NCBI RefSeq assembly: GCF_002177115.1
Contig: NZ_MVAG01000057.1
Location: 124,001 to 188,000, forward strand
Source of the DNA: Chryseobacterium mucoviscidosis
GTDB taxonomy: Bacteria > Bacteroidota > Bacteroidia > Flavobacteriales > Weeksellaceae
Length of the DNA stretch: 64,000 nt
Reading direction: 5' to 3'
Shown here: piece after piece, positions 32,953-41,036 of the stretch
Layout: the number at the start of each line of letters is the position of its first letter
Numbering within the stretch: position 1 is the first letter of the stretch
Notes under the pieces: generated by a model
Database searches by the model: none
What the model saw: only the letters and a program-made list of their open reading frames with translations
What the model was told of the DNA's origin: nothing
Made by a program: the position numbers and the translations under genes

Positions 32953-33119
32953 TTAACCACAAAAGGCACAAAAGACAATGTTAAAGCGAATTTCATTGAT
33001 AATCAAAGCGCTCAAAAGAATAAAAATCAAAGATTTTTAAAAACTATTGTGAACTTTTAGATTTATAATGATCAACTTTAAATAAAAGTTTAGTCATCTT
33101 TTGTGACTTTTGTGGTTAA
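32953..33119. repeat. 167-bp inverted-repeat element with TTAACCACAAAAG ends
   Basis: The two ends match as inverted repeats over 23 bases with one mismatch, beginning TTAACCACAAAAG and closing CTTTTGTGGTTAA. The interior differs from copies 1-3 of the related repeat, so it shares mainly the ends. There is no coding capacity. Confidence 0.75.
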
Positions 33120-33174
33120 ATAAAAAGTTAAGGCAGCATAAAATATGCAGTTTGTTATTATTGATTTAAAATAT

Positions 33175-33182
33175 TAAATTTG
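33175..33182 (+). promoter_or_regulatory. -7 box TAAATTTG of the DUF2490 gene
   Basis: An exact TAnnTTTG match 32 bases before the ATG at 33215. Confidence 0.55.
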
Positions 33183-33214
33183 TTGAAAACGATAGATAAT
33201 AGTAATATAACTGT

Positions 33215-33892
33215 ATGAGGAATATTTTAAAAAAGGCTGTTTTGGGAATTTTTACGTTGGGAGCAACTTTTTCACAGGCTCAGAAAAGCGATTTGGGAGC
33301 GTGGTATATGTATTTCGGAAACAATAAAATCAGTAAAAAACTGAACTTTCACAACGAAATCCAGTACAGAAATTTCGACGGAATAGGAGACTTGGAGCAA
33401 CTGCTAATCCGTACCGGAATCGGCTATGATCTTACGGAAAACAATAACAATGTTTTGTTGGGATACGGGTTCATTCTGAGTCAGCCTTACGTGAAAGGAG
33501 AAAAAACAGAAAATATTGAGCACCGGATTTTCCAGCAGTATATTACAAGGCAGAAATTCGGACGTTTTAATATTCAGCACCGCTATCGTCTGGAAGAGCG
33601 TTTTCTGGAAGATGATTTCAGGATGAGATTCCGTTATTTTTTAGGATTTAATATTCCGCTCAATAACAAGGAAATGTTGCCCAAAACATTCTACGCATCG
33701 GCTTACAACGAAATTTTTCTTCATTTCGACAGTCCGGTTTTCGACAGAAACAGAGTCTACGGCGCTTTAGGATATGTCATTAATAAAAATATGAGAATTG
33801 AAGCGGGATACATGAACCAGATTCAGGAAAACAGAAACCGCGGACAAATCCAGATCGGATTTTACAACAACATTCCGTTCACCAAAAACTAA
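33215..33892 (+). CDS. DUF2490 outer-membrane-type protein
   Basis: A 225-residue protein with a signal peptide (MRNILKKAVLGIFTLGATFS, cleavage near QAQ). The mature part alternates strands with aromatic girdle residues: GAWYMYFGNNKISKKLNFHN, LIRTGIGYDLTENNNNVLLG, EHRIFQQYITRQKFGRFNIQ, HRYRLEERFLEDDFRMRFRYFL and a last strand QIQIGFYNNIPF. This is DUF2490, predicted to form a small outer-membrane beta-barrel. No function is established to my knowledge. It precedes a bestrophin gene by 63 bases and could be cotranscribed. Confidence 0.85.
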   Translation: MRNILKKAVLGIFTLGATFSQAQKSDLGAWYMYFGNNKISKKLNFHNEIQYRNFDGIGDLEQLLIRTGIGYDLTENNNNVLLGYGFILSQPYVKGEKTENIEHRIFQQYITRQKFGRFNIQHRYRLEERFLEDDFRMRFRYFLGFNIPLNNKEMLPKTFYASAYNEIFLHFDSPVFDRNRVYGALGYVINKNMRIEAGYMNQIQENRNRGQIQIGFYNNIPFTKN

Positions 33893-33955
33893 AAATGAAT
33901 TGTATATTTAAATCCGAAATTCATTTTAAACATTTAAACTAAAAATAAAACACTT

Positions 33956-34960
33956 ATGCACGCAGGAAAAAGATTTGGAGCCATAGAATTTATACTCTGG
34001 ACCAAGAGAAGCATCATTATTTTAGCCGTTTTGTCGGCAATTCCTACCACGATGTATTTTTTAGGATGGAAGTTTATTTCCTTTCCTTGGCAGCCGATTG
34101 CCATCATGGGAACAGCAGTGGCATTCATCGTAGGATTCAAAAACAATGCAAGTTACAGCCGTCTTTGGGAAGCCAGACAAATTTATGGAGCTATTATTAA
34201 CGACAGCCGGAGTTTCGGATATATTCTGAGAGATTCTTTGCGCGGGAAAAATCCTGAGAAAGTAAAAACAATGTTCGAACGTCACTATGCATGGCTTACT
34301 GCCCTTCGTTTTCAGCTTCGTGAGCCGAGAGCTTGGGAAAATATGAATACGCCTCAGTTTGACGAATATGCCAGAAAATATGAAGTTTCAGAAAGAATTT
34401 CAAAACTGGATGATGAACTAAAAAATTATCTTTCGGATGATGAACTGAAGTATATTTTAAGCAAAAAGAACAGAGCGACACAATTAATGGCATTTCAGAG
34501 TAAAGAACTGTCTGAAGCGTATGCAAATGGCGAAATTAATGATTTTCAGTGGACGCAGATCAATCAGCAGATGGTGAAATTTACAGACAGTCAGGGAAAA
34601 GCAGAGAGAATTAAAAATTTTCCTTATCCGAGAAATTTTTCGTCTATAACCACCTATCTTTTGTTGCTGTTTATCATCTTCGTACCTTTCGGACTTCTGA
34701 AAGAATTTGATAAATTAGGAGAAGGAACTTCTTTTGAAGGTTTTACAATATGGTTTAATATTCCTTTCTCGCTTTTGGTAACGTGGTGTTTTCATACGTT
34801 GGATAATGTGGGAGAGGCTTCCGTAAATCCTTTTGAGGGAAGCGCAAATGATGTTCCGATCACGCAGATCAGCCGAACCATTGAAATTGACATGAGAGAT
34901 ATGCTGGACGAAACCCATCTTCCTCCTGCCATTGTTCCTAAGAATAATATTGTGTTGTAA
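33956..34960 (+). CDS. Bestrophin family ion channel (UPF0187)
   Basis: A 334-residue inner-membrane protein. The bestrophin pattern is seen in FSPIT-like segments: SIIILAVLSAIPTTMYFLG, PIAIMGTAVAFIVGFKNNASYSRLWEARQIYG (about 45-77), a cytoplasmic helical domain, then LLLLFIIFVPFGLL and WFNIPFSLLVTWCFHTLDNVGEASVNPFEGSANDVP (about 261-303). Bacterial homologues form pentameric channels; the Klebsiella example conducts cations. Length and motif order are normal. Confidence 0.92.
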   Translation: MHAGKRFGAIEFILWTKRSIIILAVLSAIPTTMYFLGWKFISFPWQPIAIMGTAVAFIVGFKNNASYSRLWEARQIYGAIINDSRSFGYILRDSLRGKNPEKVKTMFERHYAWLTALRFQLREPRAWENMNTPQFDEYARKYEVSERISKLDDELKNYLSDDELKYILSKKNRATQLMAFQSKELSEAYANGEINDFQWTQINQQMVKFTDSQGKAERIKNFPYPRNFSSITTYLLLLFIIFVPFGLLKEFDKLGEGTSFEGFTIWFNIPFSLLVTWCFHTLDNVGEASVNPFEGSANDVPITQISRTIEIDMRDMLDETHLPPAIVPKNNIVL

Positions 34961-35022
34961 GAGCATTTTTAAAGCTTAATTTACTAAAATCTTAAACGTT
35001 AAGGTGAATTGAATATCTCATT

Positions 35023-35148
35023 AAGTCTTTTTACGTTCCGTTTAAGTCTTATTGCATTCTGTTTAGGTGTTTTTACCAAAGTTTTAAGTCTTTCAGTGAA
35101 ATTTTTAGATGTTTTGGCAAAAATTTCAGCTTTTTTTATTAAAAATTC
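35023..35148. repeat. Six degenerate 21-base tandem units
   Basis: The intergenic DNA divides into six consecutive 21-base units, the first four beginning AAGTCTTTTTACG, AAGTCTTATTGCA, AGGTGTTTTTACC and AAGTCTTTCAGTG. Later units are more divergent (AGATGTTTTGGCA, AGCTTTTTTTATT). The period is a multiple of three and of the DNA helical turn. No convincing start codon or coding signal exists on either strand. Confidence 0.6.
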
Positions 35149-35151
35149 AGC

Positions 35152-35195
35152 AAAAAAATCAGAAAGTTATATAGACCTTCTGATTTTTTTGTTTT
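35152..35195. terminator. Bidirectional terminator between bestrophin and the 262-aa gene
   Basis: AAAAAAATCAGAA and TTCTGATTTTTTT form a perfect stem around a 15-base loop, with T tracts in both directions, suiting the convergent genes on either side. Confidence 0.8.
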
Positions 35196-35208
35196 GAGAG
35201 AATTAGAA

Positions 35209-35997
35209 TTATTGTAGAATTTTTAATTTATACATGAAGCCAGTTGTTGGATGTGTCATCTTCCAACCTCCATAATATTTCAAATTATAATTGTAAGTCG
35301 GGACATCAGATGTTGATTGAAAAAATAGGGCATCAACATTGTTTTTATTATACTTAAGTTCTAATGATAAAACAAAACCTTCTGTTGGATATTTTATTAT
35401 TCTCGGTAATTGAATTACCCATTTGTTTTTCTTCACATCATTGTAATCCTTAGAAAAAGTTAATATAGGATTGCTACTGTCAGGAAGATTATTTACAATT
35501 GGTAATAAAGATATTTCTATTGTTGCACGTTCTAATAAATTATAAATAAGTTTCGGAAAAAGGGTAATGTTTTTTACATATGTTTCTTTATTTTCCGTAT
35601 CGAATTGTATCAATATTGCGGTTGAATAATTTGTCTGAAGACAAAAATAGTTATTTTTCAGTTTAGTAGTAGATACATCCTTTTCCAATTTATCATCTAA
35701 ATTAATTTTTTTTATAGAAATTTCTTCAATCTCCCTTACTTTATCAAAGAAAACTAATGTATCATTATTTAAAGAATAATCAATATGCTTTCCTTTATAG
35801 AAAACTTTTTCAATTTTATCAAAATTGAAGTTTTTGTAATTATTTTTTGTAAGAAGTAACTCTTTTTGATTTTGAACTATCCATAAGCTATCAAATTCTT
35901 TTTGATCTGAAAACCTTTTAAAAATTTGACTTTTATAAAATGTGCAAATAATAAATAAGGAAAAGAGTAAAACTCTTTTCCGCGTTGATTTCTTCAT
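35209..35997 (-). CDS. Exported protein of unknown function (262 aa)
   Basis: The N-terminus MKKSTRKRVLLFSLFIICTFYKSQ is a signal peptide. The mature protein is AT-rich in codons, hydrophilic and beta-rich (KEVFYKGKHIDYSLNNDTLVF-like strands, TKLKNNYFCLQTNYSTAILI, GFVLSLELKYNKNNVDALFF), ending YYGGWKMTHPTTGFMYKLKIL. I do not recognise a family. It lies 12 bases after the 95-residue Cys-containing secreted protein gene and is surely cotranscribed with it. Confidence 0.65.
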   Translation of the reverse strand: MKKSTRKRVLLFSLFIICTFYKSQIFKRFSDQKEFDSLWIVQNQKELLLTKNNYKNFNFDKIEKVFYKGKHIDYSLNNDTLVFFDKVREIEEISIKKINLDDKLEKDVSTTKLKNNYFCLQTNYSTAILIQFDTENKETYVKNITLFPKLIYNLLERATIEISLLPIVNNLPDSSNPILTFSKDYNDVKKNKWVIQLPRIIKYPTEGFVLSLELKYNKNNVDALFFQSTSDVPTYNYNLKYYGGWKMTHPTTGFMYKLKILQ

Positions 35998-36009
35998 AAT
36001 TTTAATAAA

Positions 36010-36297
36010 TTAACAGCCACAACTTGATGGTGCTTCACAATGCGACATTCCTGGACGGCTTTCTGTTGATGTTTGTACCCCTATCCATAAAACATAGTAT
36101 TCTACTATATACGTTACTGTATAAGTTGGACTTCCATCAGGATTATTTCCACTCTGAACACAACTCTGAACTCCTACAATTTGGCTTCCCCAAAATCTTC
36201 TTTCCGTTTCGGAGGATGAACCGTTTCCATCCGTTGCAGATGCTAATGTAAACACAGATGCTAAAGCTAAAGCACCAATCAAAATTTTCTTTTTCAT
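36010..36297 (-). CDS. Small Cys-containing secreted protein (95 aa)
   Basis: The signal peptide MKKKILIGALALASVFTLAS is followed by a short acidic-Ser spacer and a mature part of about 70 residues with GVQSCVQSGNNPDGSPTYTV and a C-terminal cluster SHCEAPSSCGC. Four Cys could form two disulfides. Size and architecture fit a secreted peptide or a structural surface protein; there is no leader-peptide motif for a known RiPP class. It heads a two-gene operon and is divergent from an XRE gene at 36468. Confidence 0.6.
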   Translation of the reverse strand: MKKKILIGALALASVFTLASATDGNGSSSETERRFWGSQIVGVQSCVQSGNNPDGSPTYTVTYIVEYYVLWIGVQTSTESRPGMSHCEAPSSCGC

Positions 36298-36411
36298 GTA
36301 ATTGAATTTTTAAAGTTAATAAATATTTTTAAAAAAGTGATTGTTTTTAAATCACGTTGCCAAGATATAATCTTTTCCCTTTCTATACAACAACCGGCAG
36401 TTATAAAATCG

Positions 36412-36426
36412 ATAACCGTTGGTTAT
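36412..36426. promoter_or_regulatory. Inverted repeat ATAACC-GTT-GGTTAT, candidate XRE operator
   Basis: A perfect six-base inverted repeat in the 170-base divergent space between the 95-residue gene and the XRE gene, 41 bases before the XRE start. A second GTTATAA lies just upstream at 36400, so two binding sites are possible. Confidence 0.45.
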
Positions 36427-36467
36427 AATTTTAAAAAACATTACTTTAGCATTTAAATCTTGAATGT

Positions 36468-36863
36468 ATGAGTTTAGAAACAAAGCTTCGAAAGCTAAGA
36501 GAACAGAAAGGCTGGTCGCAAATGGATATCGCACATCAGCTTGATATTTCCCAGCCTGCTTATAATAAATGGGAAACAGGACAAGCTAAACCCACTTTGC
36601 AAAACCTTCAGAAAATTGCAGAAATTTTTGAAGTGGATTTCTTTGATTTGATTCAGGAACAAATTCCAAATGTAGATTTATCGAATTCACAATTTGAAGG
36701 AAATTCTTACATTGTAAATCCAATTGTTATAAATCCAACAGAATCAAATATATTTAACTTTCAATCTCAAGATCTTATTGAAAAGATTTTAGAAAATCAG
36801 GAGCAAATGGCAAAAATAATAGAAAATCAAAGTAAGCTTATCGAAAGTTTGTTGAAAAAATAA
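36468..36863 (+). CDS. XRE-family HTH regulator
   Basis: A 131-residue protein. The N-terminal helix-turn-helix is textbook: LRKLREQKGWSQMDIAHQLD, ISQPAYNKWETGQAKPTLQN and LQKIAEIFEVDFFDLI (residues 7-60). The rest is an Asn/Ile-rich linker and a C-terminal coiled coil (LIEKILENQEQMAKIIENQ, then SKLIESLL) likely to dimerise it. It is divergent from the Cys-containing secreted protein operon, which it may control. Confidence 0.9.
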   Translation: MSLETKLRKLREQKGWSQMDIAHQLDISQPAYNKWETGQAKPTLQNLQKIAEIFEVDFFDLIQEQIPNVDLSNSQFEGNSYIVNPIVINPTESNIFNFQSQDLIEKILENQEQMAKIIENQSKLIESLLKK

Positions 36864-36966
36864 TTTCAGAAAATTTAAATACTATAAACCTCTGAGGTTT
36901 TATAAATAACAAATAGTCTTCCCTTCTGTCATCATTTTTGCATTCAATCATTAAAAAAACAAAAAT

Positions 36967-37392
36967 ATGAGTCAACCAATTATTGTAGAGCAGAAAATAA
37001 ATGCTCCGGTTTATAAAGTCTGGAGAGCATTAACCGATAAAACTGAAATGCAGTCGTGGTATTTCGATATTTTTGATTTTGAACTGCAAACCGGCAAAAT
37101 ATTCAACTTTTATGAACCGGGGGAAGAGAAAAAGTATCATCATCAGGGAGAAATTTTAGAAATTGTTCCCAATGAAAAACTGAAATATTCCTGGGCTTAT
37201 CCCGAATTTTCCGATAAAAAAACAACCGTAACCTGGGAATTGAAACCCGATGAAAACGGAACTTTAGTAAAGCTTATTCACGAGGATATTGATTATTTTA
37301 ACGATCTGGGCGAACATTTTTCAAGAGAATCTTTTACTGAGGGCTGGAACGGAATTTTGAAGGAAAGTTTGAAACCATATCTGGAAAACTGA
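36967..37392 (+). CDS. SRPBCC (AHSA1-like) domain protein
   Basis: A 141-residue cytoplasmic protein of the START/Bet v1-like superfamily. IVEQKINAPVYKVWRALTDK (5-24), WYFDIFDFELQTGKIFNFY, GEILEIVPNEKLKYSWAYP and the end ESFTEGWNGILKESLKPYL define the AHSA1 subfamily. These bind hydrophobic ligands or act as Hsp90 co-regulators; no specific role can be read here. It is followed after 26 bases by a VOC gene, a frequent partner. Confidence 0.88.
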   Translation: MSQPIIVEQKINAPVYKVWRALTDKTEMQSWYFDIFDFELQTGKIFNFYEPGEEKKYHHQGEILEIVPNEKLKYSWAYPEFSDKKTTVTWELKPDENGTLVKLIHEDIDYFNDLGEHFSRESFTEGWNGILKESLKPYLEN

Positions 37393-37418
37393 TCTCAATT
37401 CGTGGAATTAAAATATAA

Positions 37419-37805
37419 ATGATGGCAAAATTCAATTCCCTTCGTCCTGTTTTATGGTCGGAACAATTCGATGAAACAATCGCCTTTTATACGCAGATTC
37501 TTGGTTTTACCTTACAGGAAAGAAATGATGATTGGCAATGGGCTTCTTTACAGAAAGATAAGGTAGAGATCATGCTTACTAAACCGAATCAGCATGAGAA
37601 ATTCAACGGAATAGGGTTTACAGGTTCGTTTTATTTTAACATAGAAAATGCAGATGAATTATGGGACGAACTGAAAGACAAAACGAAAATCTGCTACGAA
37701 ATAGAAACGTTCGACTGGGAAATGAGAGAGTTTGCGATCTACGATAACAACGGTTACATATTACAATTTGGTCAAGATCTTCATGAAATTAGTTCAGAGG
37801 AATAA
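37419..37805 (+). CDS. VOC family (bleomycin-resistance-like) protein
   Basis: A 128-residue single-domain vicinal oxygen chelate protein. LRPVLWSEQFDETIAFYTQIL and GFTLQERNDDWQWASLQKD form the first module, and REFAIYDNNGYILQFGQDL closes the second. The initiator may be either of two adjacent ATG codons. It is probably cotranscribed with the SRPBCC gene. The substrate is unknown. Confidence 0.87.
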   Translation: MMAKFNSLRPVLWSEQFDETIAFYTQILGFTLQERNDDWQWASLQKDKVEIMLTKPNQHEKFNGIGFTGSFYFNIENADELWDELKDKTKICYEIETFDWEMREFAIYDNNGYILQFGQDLHEISSEE

Positions 37806-37812
37806 ATTTTGC

Positions 37813-37820
37813 TAATTTTG
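37813..37820 (+). promoter_or_regulatory. -7 box TAATTTTG of the glutaminyl cyclase pair
   Basis: An exact TAnnTTTG match 21 bases before the ATG at 37842. Confidence 0.55.
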
Positions 37821-37841
37821 GGGAAATTATTTTAGAAATCA

Positions 37842-38864
37842 ATGAAAAAAAATATAATAGCAGGTTTTGCAGCGATTTTGTTGTTGGCTTCATGTAAAGA
37901 TGATAAAAAAATACTCGATTCTTTGGCAGATTACAACAACTCGATGATGGAAAAAGGATACCATTTCGGAGATAAACTGGATTTGCCGAAAGAGGTAACA
38001 GAAGATGCAGAAACCATTTCGATCAGTTTCGGAGATAAAGAAACATCTGGTCTTACGATAGATCCTAAATTCTTTACATTAGGCGACAATGCTGTTACTT
38101 TTAATATTAAAACAAAAGGCGGCGAAACATTAACGCAGGACGCAACCATTAATGTTTTTGCCAAAAATCCTGAGCAGAAAATCAATTACGAAATCATCGC
38201 CGAATATCCTCACGATCCGAAAAATTTCGTGCAGGGTTTCCAGATTGAAGGCAACACGATTTATGAAAGCGATGGACAGAACGGTTCTTCGCAGATTTTA
38301 AAATATACGTTAGGAACCACAACGCCTTTGGCTTCAACCAAACAGCCACAGGAAGATTTTTCTGAAGGAAGCACCATTGTTGGCGATAAAGTCTATCAGT
38401 TAACATGGCAGAGCAAAAAAGGATATATTTACGATAAAAGCTCTTTAAAATTATTGAAGGAATTTGCTTATCCTAATGTTTTGGGTGAAGGTTGGGGATT
38501 AACGTACGACGGAAAAAACCTGATCGCTTCAGATGGAAGTAAATTATTGTATTTTCTTGATCCGAACAATCCTTCAAAAATGGTGAAATACATTGCCGTT
38601 GCGGGAAGTTCTCAGGCTTACGATCAGTTGAATGAGCTCGAGTTTCATAACGGATTTATTTACGCCAATGTTTGGCAGAAACCCATTATTCTGAAAATTA
38701 ATCCTGCGAACGGAGAAGTGGTAGGAACTTTTGATTTTACAGAAATTGCCAAGCAAAATACCAAAGGAAGCGACGACGTACTGAACGGAATTGCTTTTAA
38801 AGGAGATAATATGTTGATAACCGGTAAAAACTGGTCTAAAATTTATGAAGTAGCGATTAAATAA
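37842..38864 (+). CDS. Glutaminyl-peptide cyclotransferase, lipoprotein (copy 1)
   Basis: A 340-residue lipoprotein (lipobox LLASC, Cys 18). Residues 20-110 form an Ig-like domain unique to this subgroup. Residues 115-340 are the five-bladed propeller of plant-type glutaminyl cyclases (Glu_cyclase_2): EYPHDPKNFVQGFQIEGNTI, YESDGQNGSSQILKYTL, LGEGWGLTYDGKNLIASDGS, LNELEFHNGFIYANVWQKP and VLNGIAFKGDNMLITGKNW. The enzyme converts N-terminal Gln of exported proteins to pyroglutamate, releasing ammonia. It acts at the envelope. A second copy follows after 46 bases. Confidence 0.92.
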   Translation: MKKNIIAGFAAILLLASCKDDKKILDSLADYNNSMMEKGYHFGDKLDLPKEVTEDAETISISFGDKETSGLTIDPKFFTLGDNAVTFNIKTKGGETLTQDATINVFAKNPEQKINYEIIAEYPHDPKNFVQGFQIEGNTIYESDGQNGSSQILKYTLGTTTPLASTKQPQEDFSEGSTIVGDKVYQLTWQSKKGYIYDKSSLKLLKEFAYPNVLGEGWGLTYDGKNLIASDGSKLLYFLDPNNPSKMVKYIAVAGSSQAYDQLNELEFHNGFIYANVWQKPIILKINPANGEVVGTFDFTEIAKQNTKGSDDVLNGIAFKGDNMLITGKNWSKIYEVAIK

Positions 38865-38910
38865 ATTTTGATGTCTTCTGTTTCTTGGTAATGAAAATAA
38901 AAAACTTAAA

Positions 38911-39936
38911 GTGAAGAAAAGCCTGATCACAGGTTTTGCAGCAGCTTTGCTGCTGATGTCCTGTAAAAACGATAAAAAAATCCTTGATTCTTTAGCGGAT
39001 TATAACAATGCGATGGAGCAGAAGGGATATCATTTTGGTGATAAGCTTAATCTTCCACAGGAAGTTACGGAAAATGCAGAAAGTATTTCCATAAGTTTCG
39101 GAGATAAGGAAACCTCAGATTTAACGATTGATCCGAAGTTTTTTGCGTATGGCGATAATGAGGTGACCTTCAATATTAAAACAAAGGGCGGAGAGATTTT
39201 AAATCAGGATGCCACCATCAACGTTTTTACCAAAAATCCTGAAGCCAATATTCCTTTTGAAATTGTAGCAGAATATCCTCATGATCCTAATAATTTTGTG
39301 GAAGGGTTTGTAATGGAAGGAAATACGATTTATGAAAGTGACGGGCTGGAAAAAGCTTCACAACTAATAAAATATACTTTGGGAAGTGCGGTTCCGGCGC
39401 AGACTGAAAAACAGCCGGCAGATATTTTCTCCGAAGGAATTGCTATTGCGGGAGATAAAATTTATCAGTTGACCTATCAAAATAAAATCGGATTTGTTTA
39501 TGATAAAAATACGTTAAAGAAAATCTCGGAATTTCCTTTGCCGAATGAATTCGGAGAAGGTTGGGGAATGACCTATGACGGGAAAAATCTTATCGCTGAT
39601 ACAGGTTCGAATAAACTGTATTTTCTGGATGTAAATAATCCTTCAAAAGTGGTGAAAACCGTTTCTGTGGGTGGGAATAAGGAAATTTACAACCAAATCA
39701 ACGAGCTTGAATATCACAACAGATTTATTTATGCCAATATTTGGCATAAACCTTATATCTTAAAGATCAATCCTCAAACCGGTGAAACTGTAGGTAAATT
39801 TGATTTTACAAAGATCACGGAAGAATATACTCAGAATAACAGCGAACACGTTCTTAACGGAATCGCCTTCAAAGGAGATCATATGTTGATAACAGGAAAA
39901 AACTGGTCGAAAATTTACGAAGTTGCGATTAAATAA
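38911..39936 (+). CDS. Glutaminyl-peptide cyclotransferase, lipoprotein (copy 2)
   Basis: A 341-residue paralogue of the previous gene, with a GTG start at 38911, lipobox LLMSC and the same Ig-like plus propeller layout (EYPHDPNNFVEGFVMEGNTI, FGEGWGMTYDGKNLIADTGS, INELEYHNRFIYANIWHKP). Identity is roughly 70%. Copy 1 has AYDQLNELEF where copy 2 has IYNQINELEY, so core residues are kept. It is a tandem gene duplication in which both copies look active; separate substrate preferences are possible. Confidence 0.9.
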   Translation: MKKSLITGFAAALLLMSCKNDKKILDSLADYNNAMEQKGYHFGDKLNLPQEVTENAESISISFGDKETSDLTIDPKFFAYGDNEVTFNIKTKGGEILNQDATINVFTKNPEANIPFEIVAEYPHDPNNFVEGFVMEGNTIYESDGLEKASQLIKYTLGSAVPAQTEKQPADIFSEGIAIAGDKIYQLTYQNKIGFVYDKNTLKKISEFPLPNEFGEGWGMTYDGKNLIADTGSNKLYFLDVNNPSKVVKTVSVGGNKEIYNQINELEYHNRFIYANIWHKPYILKINPQTGETVGKFDFTKITEEYTQNNSEHVLNGIAFKGDHMLITGKNWSKIYEVAIK

Positions 39937-40024
39937 GTTAAAATGAACCGCAATTTCTGTTGAAATAAATAAAAGCAGTAAATTGGTAGCGTTCCTTTTC
40001 GGAGCGCTATCTTAGTAAAAGAAT

Positions 40025-41002
40025 TTGAAATTATTATCCTTCATATTTGCATTGGTTTTCTGTTCGTTATCCGCGCAGAAAGCCCTTCCTTTAGACACGC
40101 TGAAACTGAAGGAAGCAAAAGATATGCTTGCCGACGATTACGGAAACCTGTACATCTATAAAAACAAAGATTTCAGCTTTACCAAGTACGATTCCTTAGG
40201 AAAGCAGATCGGGAAAATGATGCTTACGGTTCCTTATAAAGTACAGACGGTACAAAACCCGCTAAGTGTGCCTTTGTTTTCTGAAAATGCTCAGGAAATG
40301 AAATTTGTAGATCAGAATCTTAACGAAATCCAAAAGGTCGATTTTAAGCAGAAATTTGGCTTTATCAAAATGGCTTATGCGGAAGATCTTCAACAGCTCT
40401 GGTTGTTGGATGAGAGTACAAAACGCCTTATTCAGTATAATTTCAGAAACGAAACGACGATTAATTCTTATCCTTTCGATGCCGCAATTGATGATTTAAC
40501 GGATCTTTTGGTGTATGAAAGCAAGGTGTATATTTTAACGAGAAAATACATCCGTGTGTATTCATTAAAGTTTGAAAAGCTTTTTGAAGCACCTCTGGAA
40601 AACGGAAAACGTTTCAGACGGGAGAATGAATTTATACTGGTGGTCACCAATAATTCTATATTAAAGTACATTCCGGAAAAAGAAATGGTGAAAATCTTTG
40701 AAGATCCGGATGCGCAGATTGTGGATAAAAATACACTGTCTTATTTTGAAATAAAAGCTAATAAACTTTACCTTTACAGCCTTGAAAAAAACAGGGAGTC
40801 CAAACCACAGGCAGAGCCTGATCCTAAGCAGAAAGCTGCGGAACAGGAGGTAGAAAAATCTGCTGAGAAAGCAGCGGAACCCGATAGTCCTGAAGGAAAA
40901 CTGGAAAAGAAAACTCAGGAAATTGAAAGCAAAAATCCTGCGGAAAGTTCTCTTCAGAAGCTTCTTGAAGATACTTCTCAGATTCAGGCTGCCGGAATTT
41001 AG
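40025..41002 (+). CDS. Exported protein of unknown function, propeller-like (325 aa)
   Basis: The start is a TTG at 40025, needed to include the signal peptide (MKLLSFIFALVFCSLSAQ). The mature region (residues 20-245) has repeated strand pairs (MLADDYGNLYIYKNKDFSF, YKVQTVQNPLSVPLFSENAQ, QLWLLDESTKRLIQYNFRNE, DLLVYESKVYILTRKYIRVY) suggesting a beta-propeller. The C-terminal 70 residues are low-complexity Glu/Lys/Ala (AEQEVEKSAEKAAEPDSPEG), probably disordered. The order with the deoxynucleoside kinase gene 35 bases downstream recurs in Flavobacteriia, as I recall. Confidence 0.7.
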   Translation: MKLLSFIFALVFCSLSAQKALPLDTLKLKEAKDMLADDYGNLYIYKNKDFSFTKYDSLGKQIGKMMLTVPYKVQTVQNPLSVPLFSENAQEMKFVDQNLNEIQKVDFKQKFGFIKMAYAEDLQQLWLLDESTKRLIQYNFRNETTINSYPFDAAIDDLTDLLVYESKVYILTRKYIRVYSLKFEKLFEAPLENGKRFRRENEFILVVTNNSILKYIPEKEMVKIFEDPDAQIVDKNTLSYFEIKANKLYLYSLEKNRESKPQAEPDPKQKAAEQEVEKSAEKAAEPDSPEGKLEKKTQEIESKNPAESSLQKLLEDTSQIQAAGI

Positions 41003-41036
41003 ATCTTTATTAAATTAAAAATATACTAGGGAAAAT

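Larger units (their letters stand above)
32823..33214. other. Non-coding stretch with an inverted-repeat element
   Basis: It contains a terminator directly after the PhnB-like gene, the inverted-repeat element 32953-33119 and the TAAATTTG box at 33175. I see nothing else. Confidence 0.65.

Noticed and set aside
35009..35197. A 62-codon frame with Leu every seventh residue
   Set aside because: It would start at TTG without a promoter or ribosome site, ends in a terminator hairpin, and its periodicity follows from the 21-base DNA repeat. I kept it as a repeat only.
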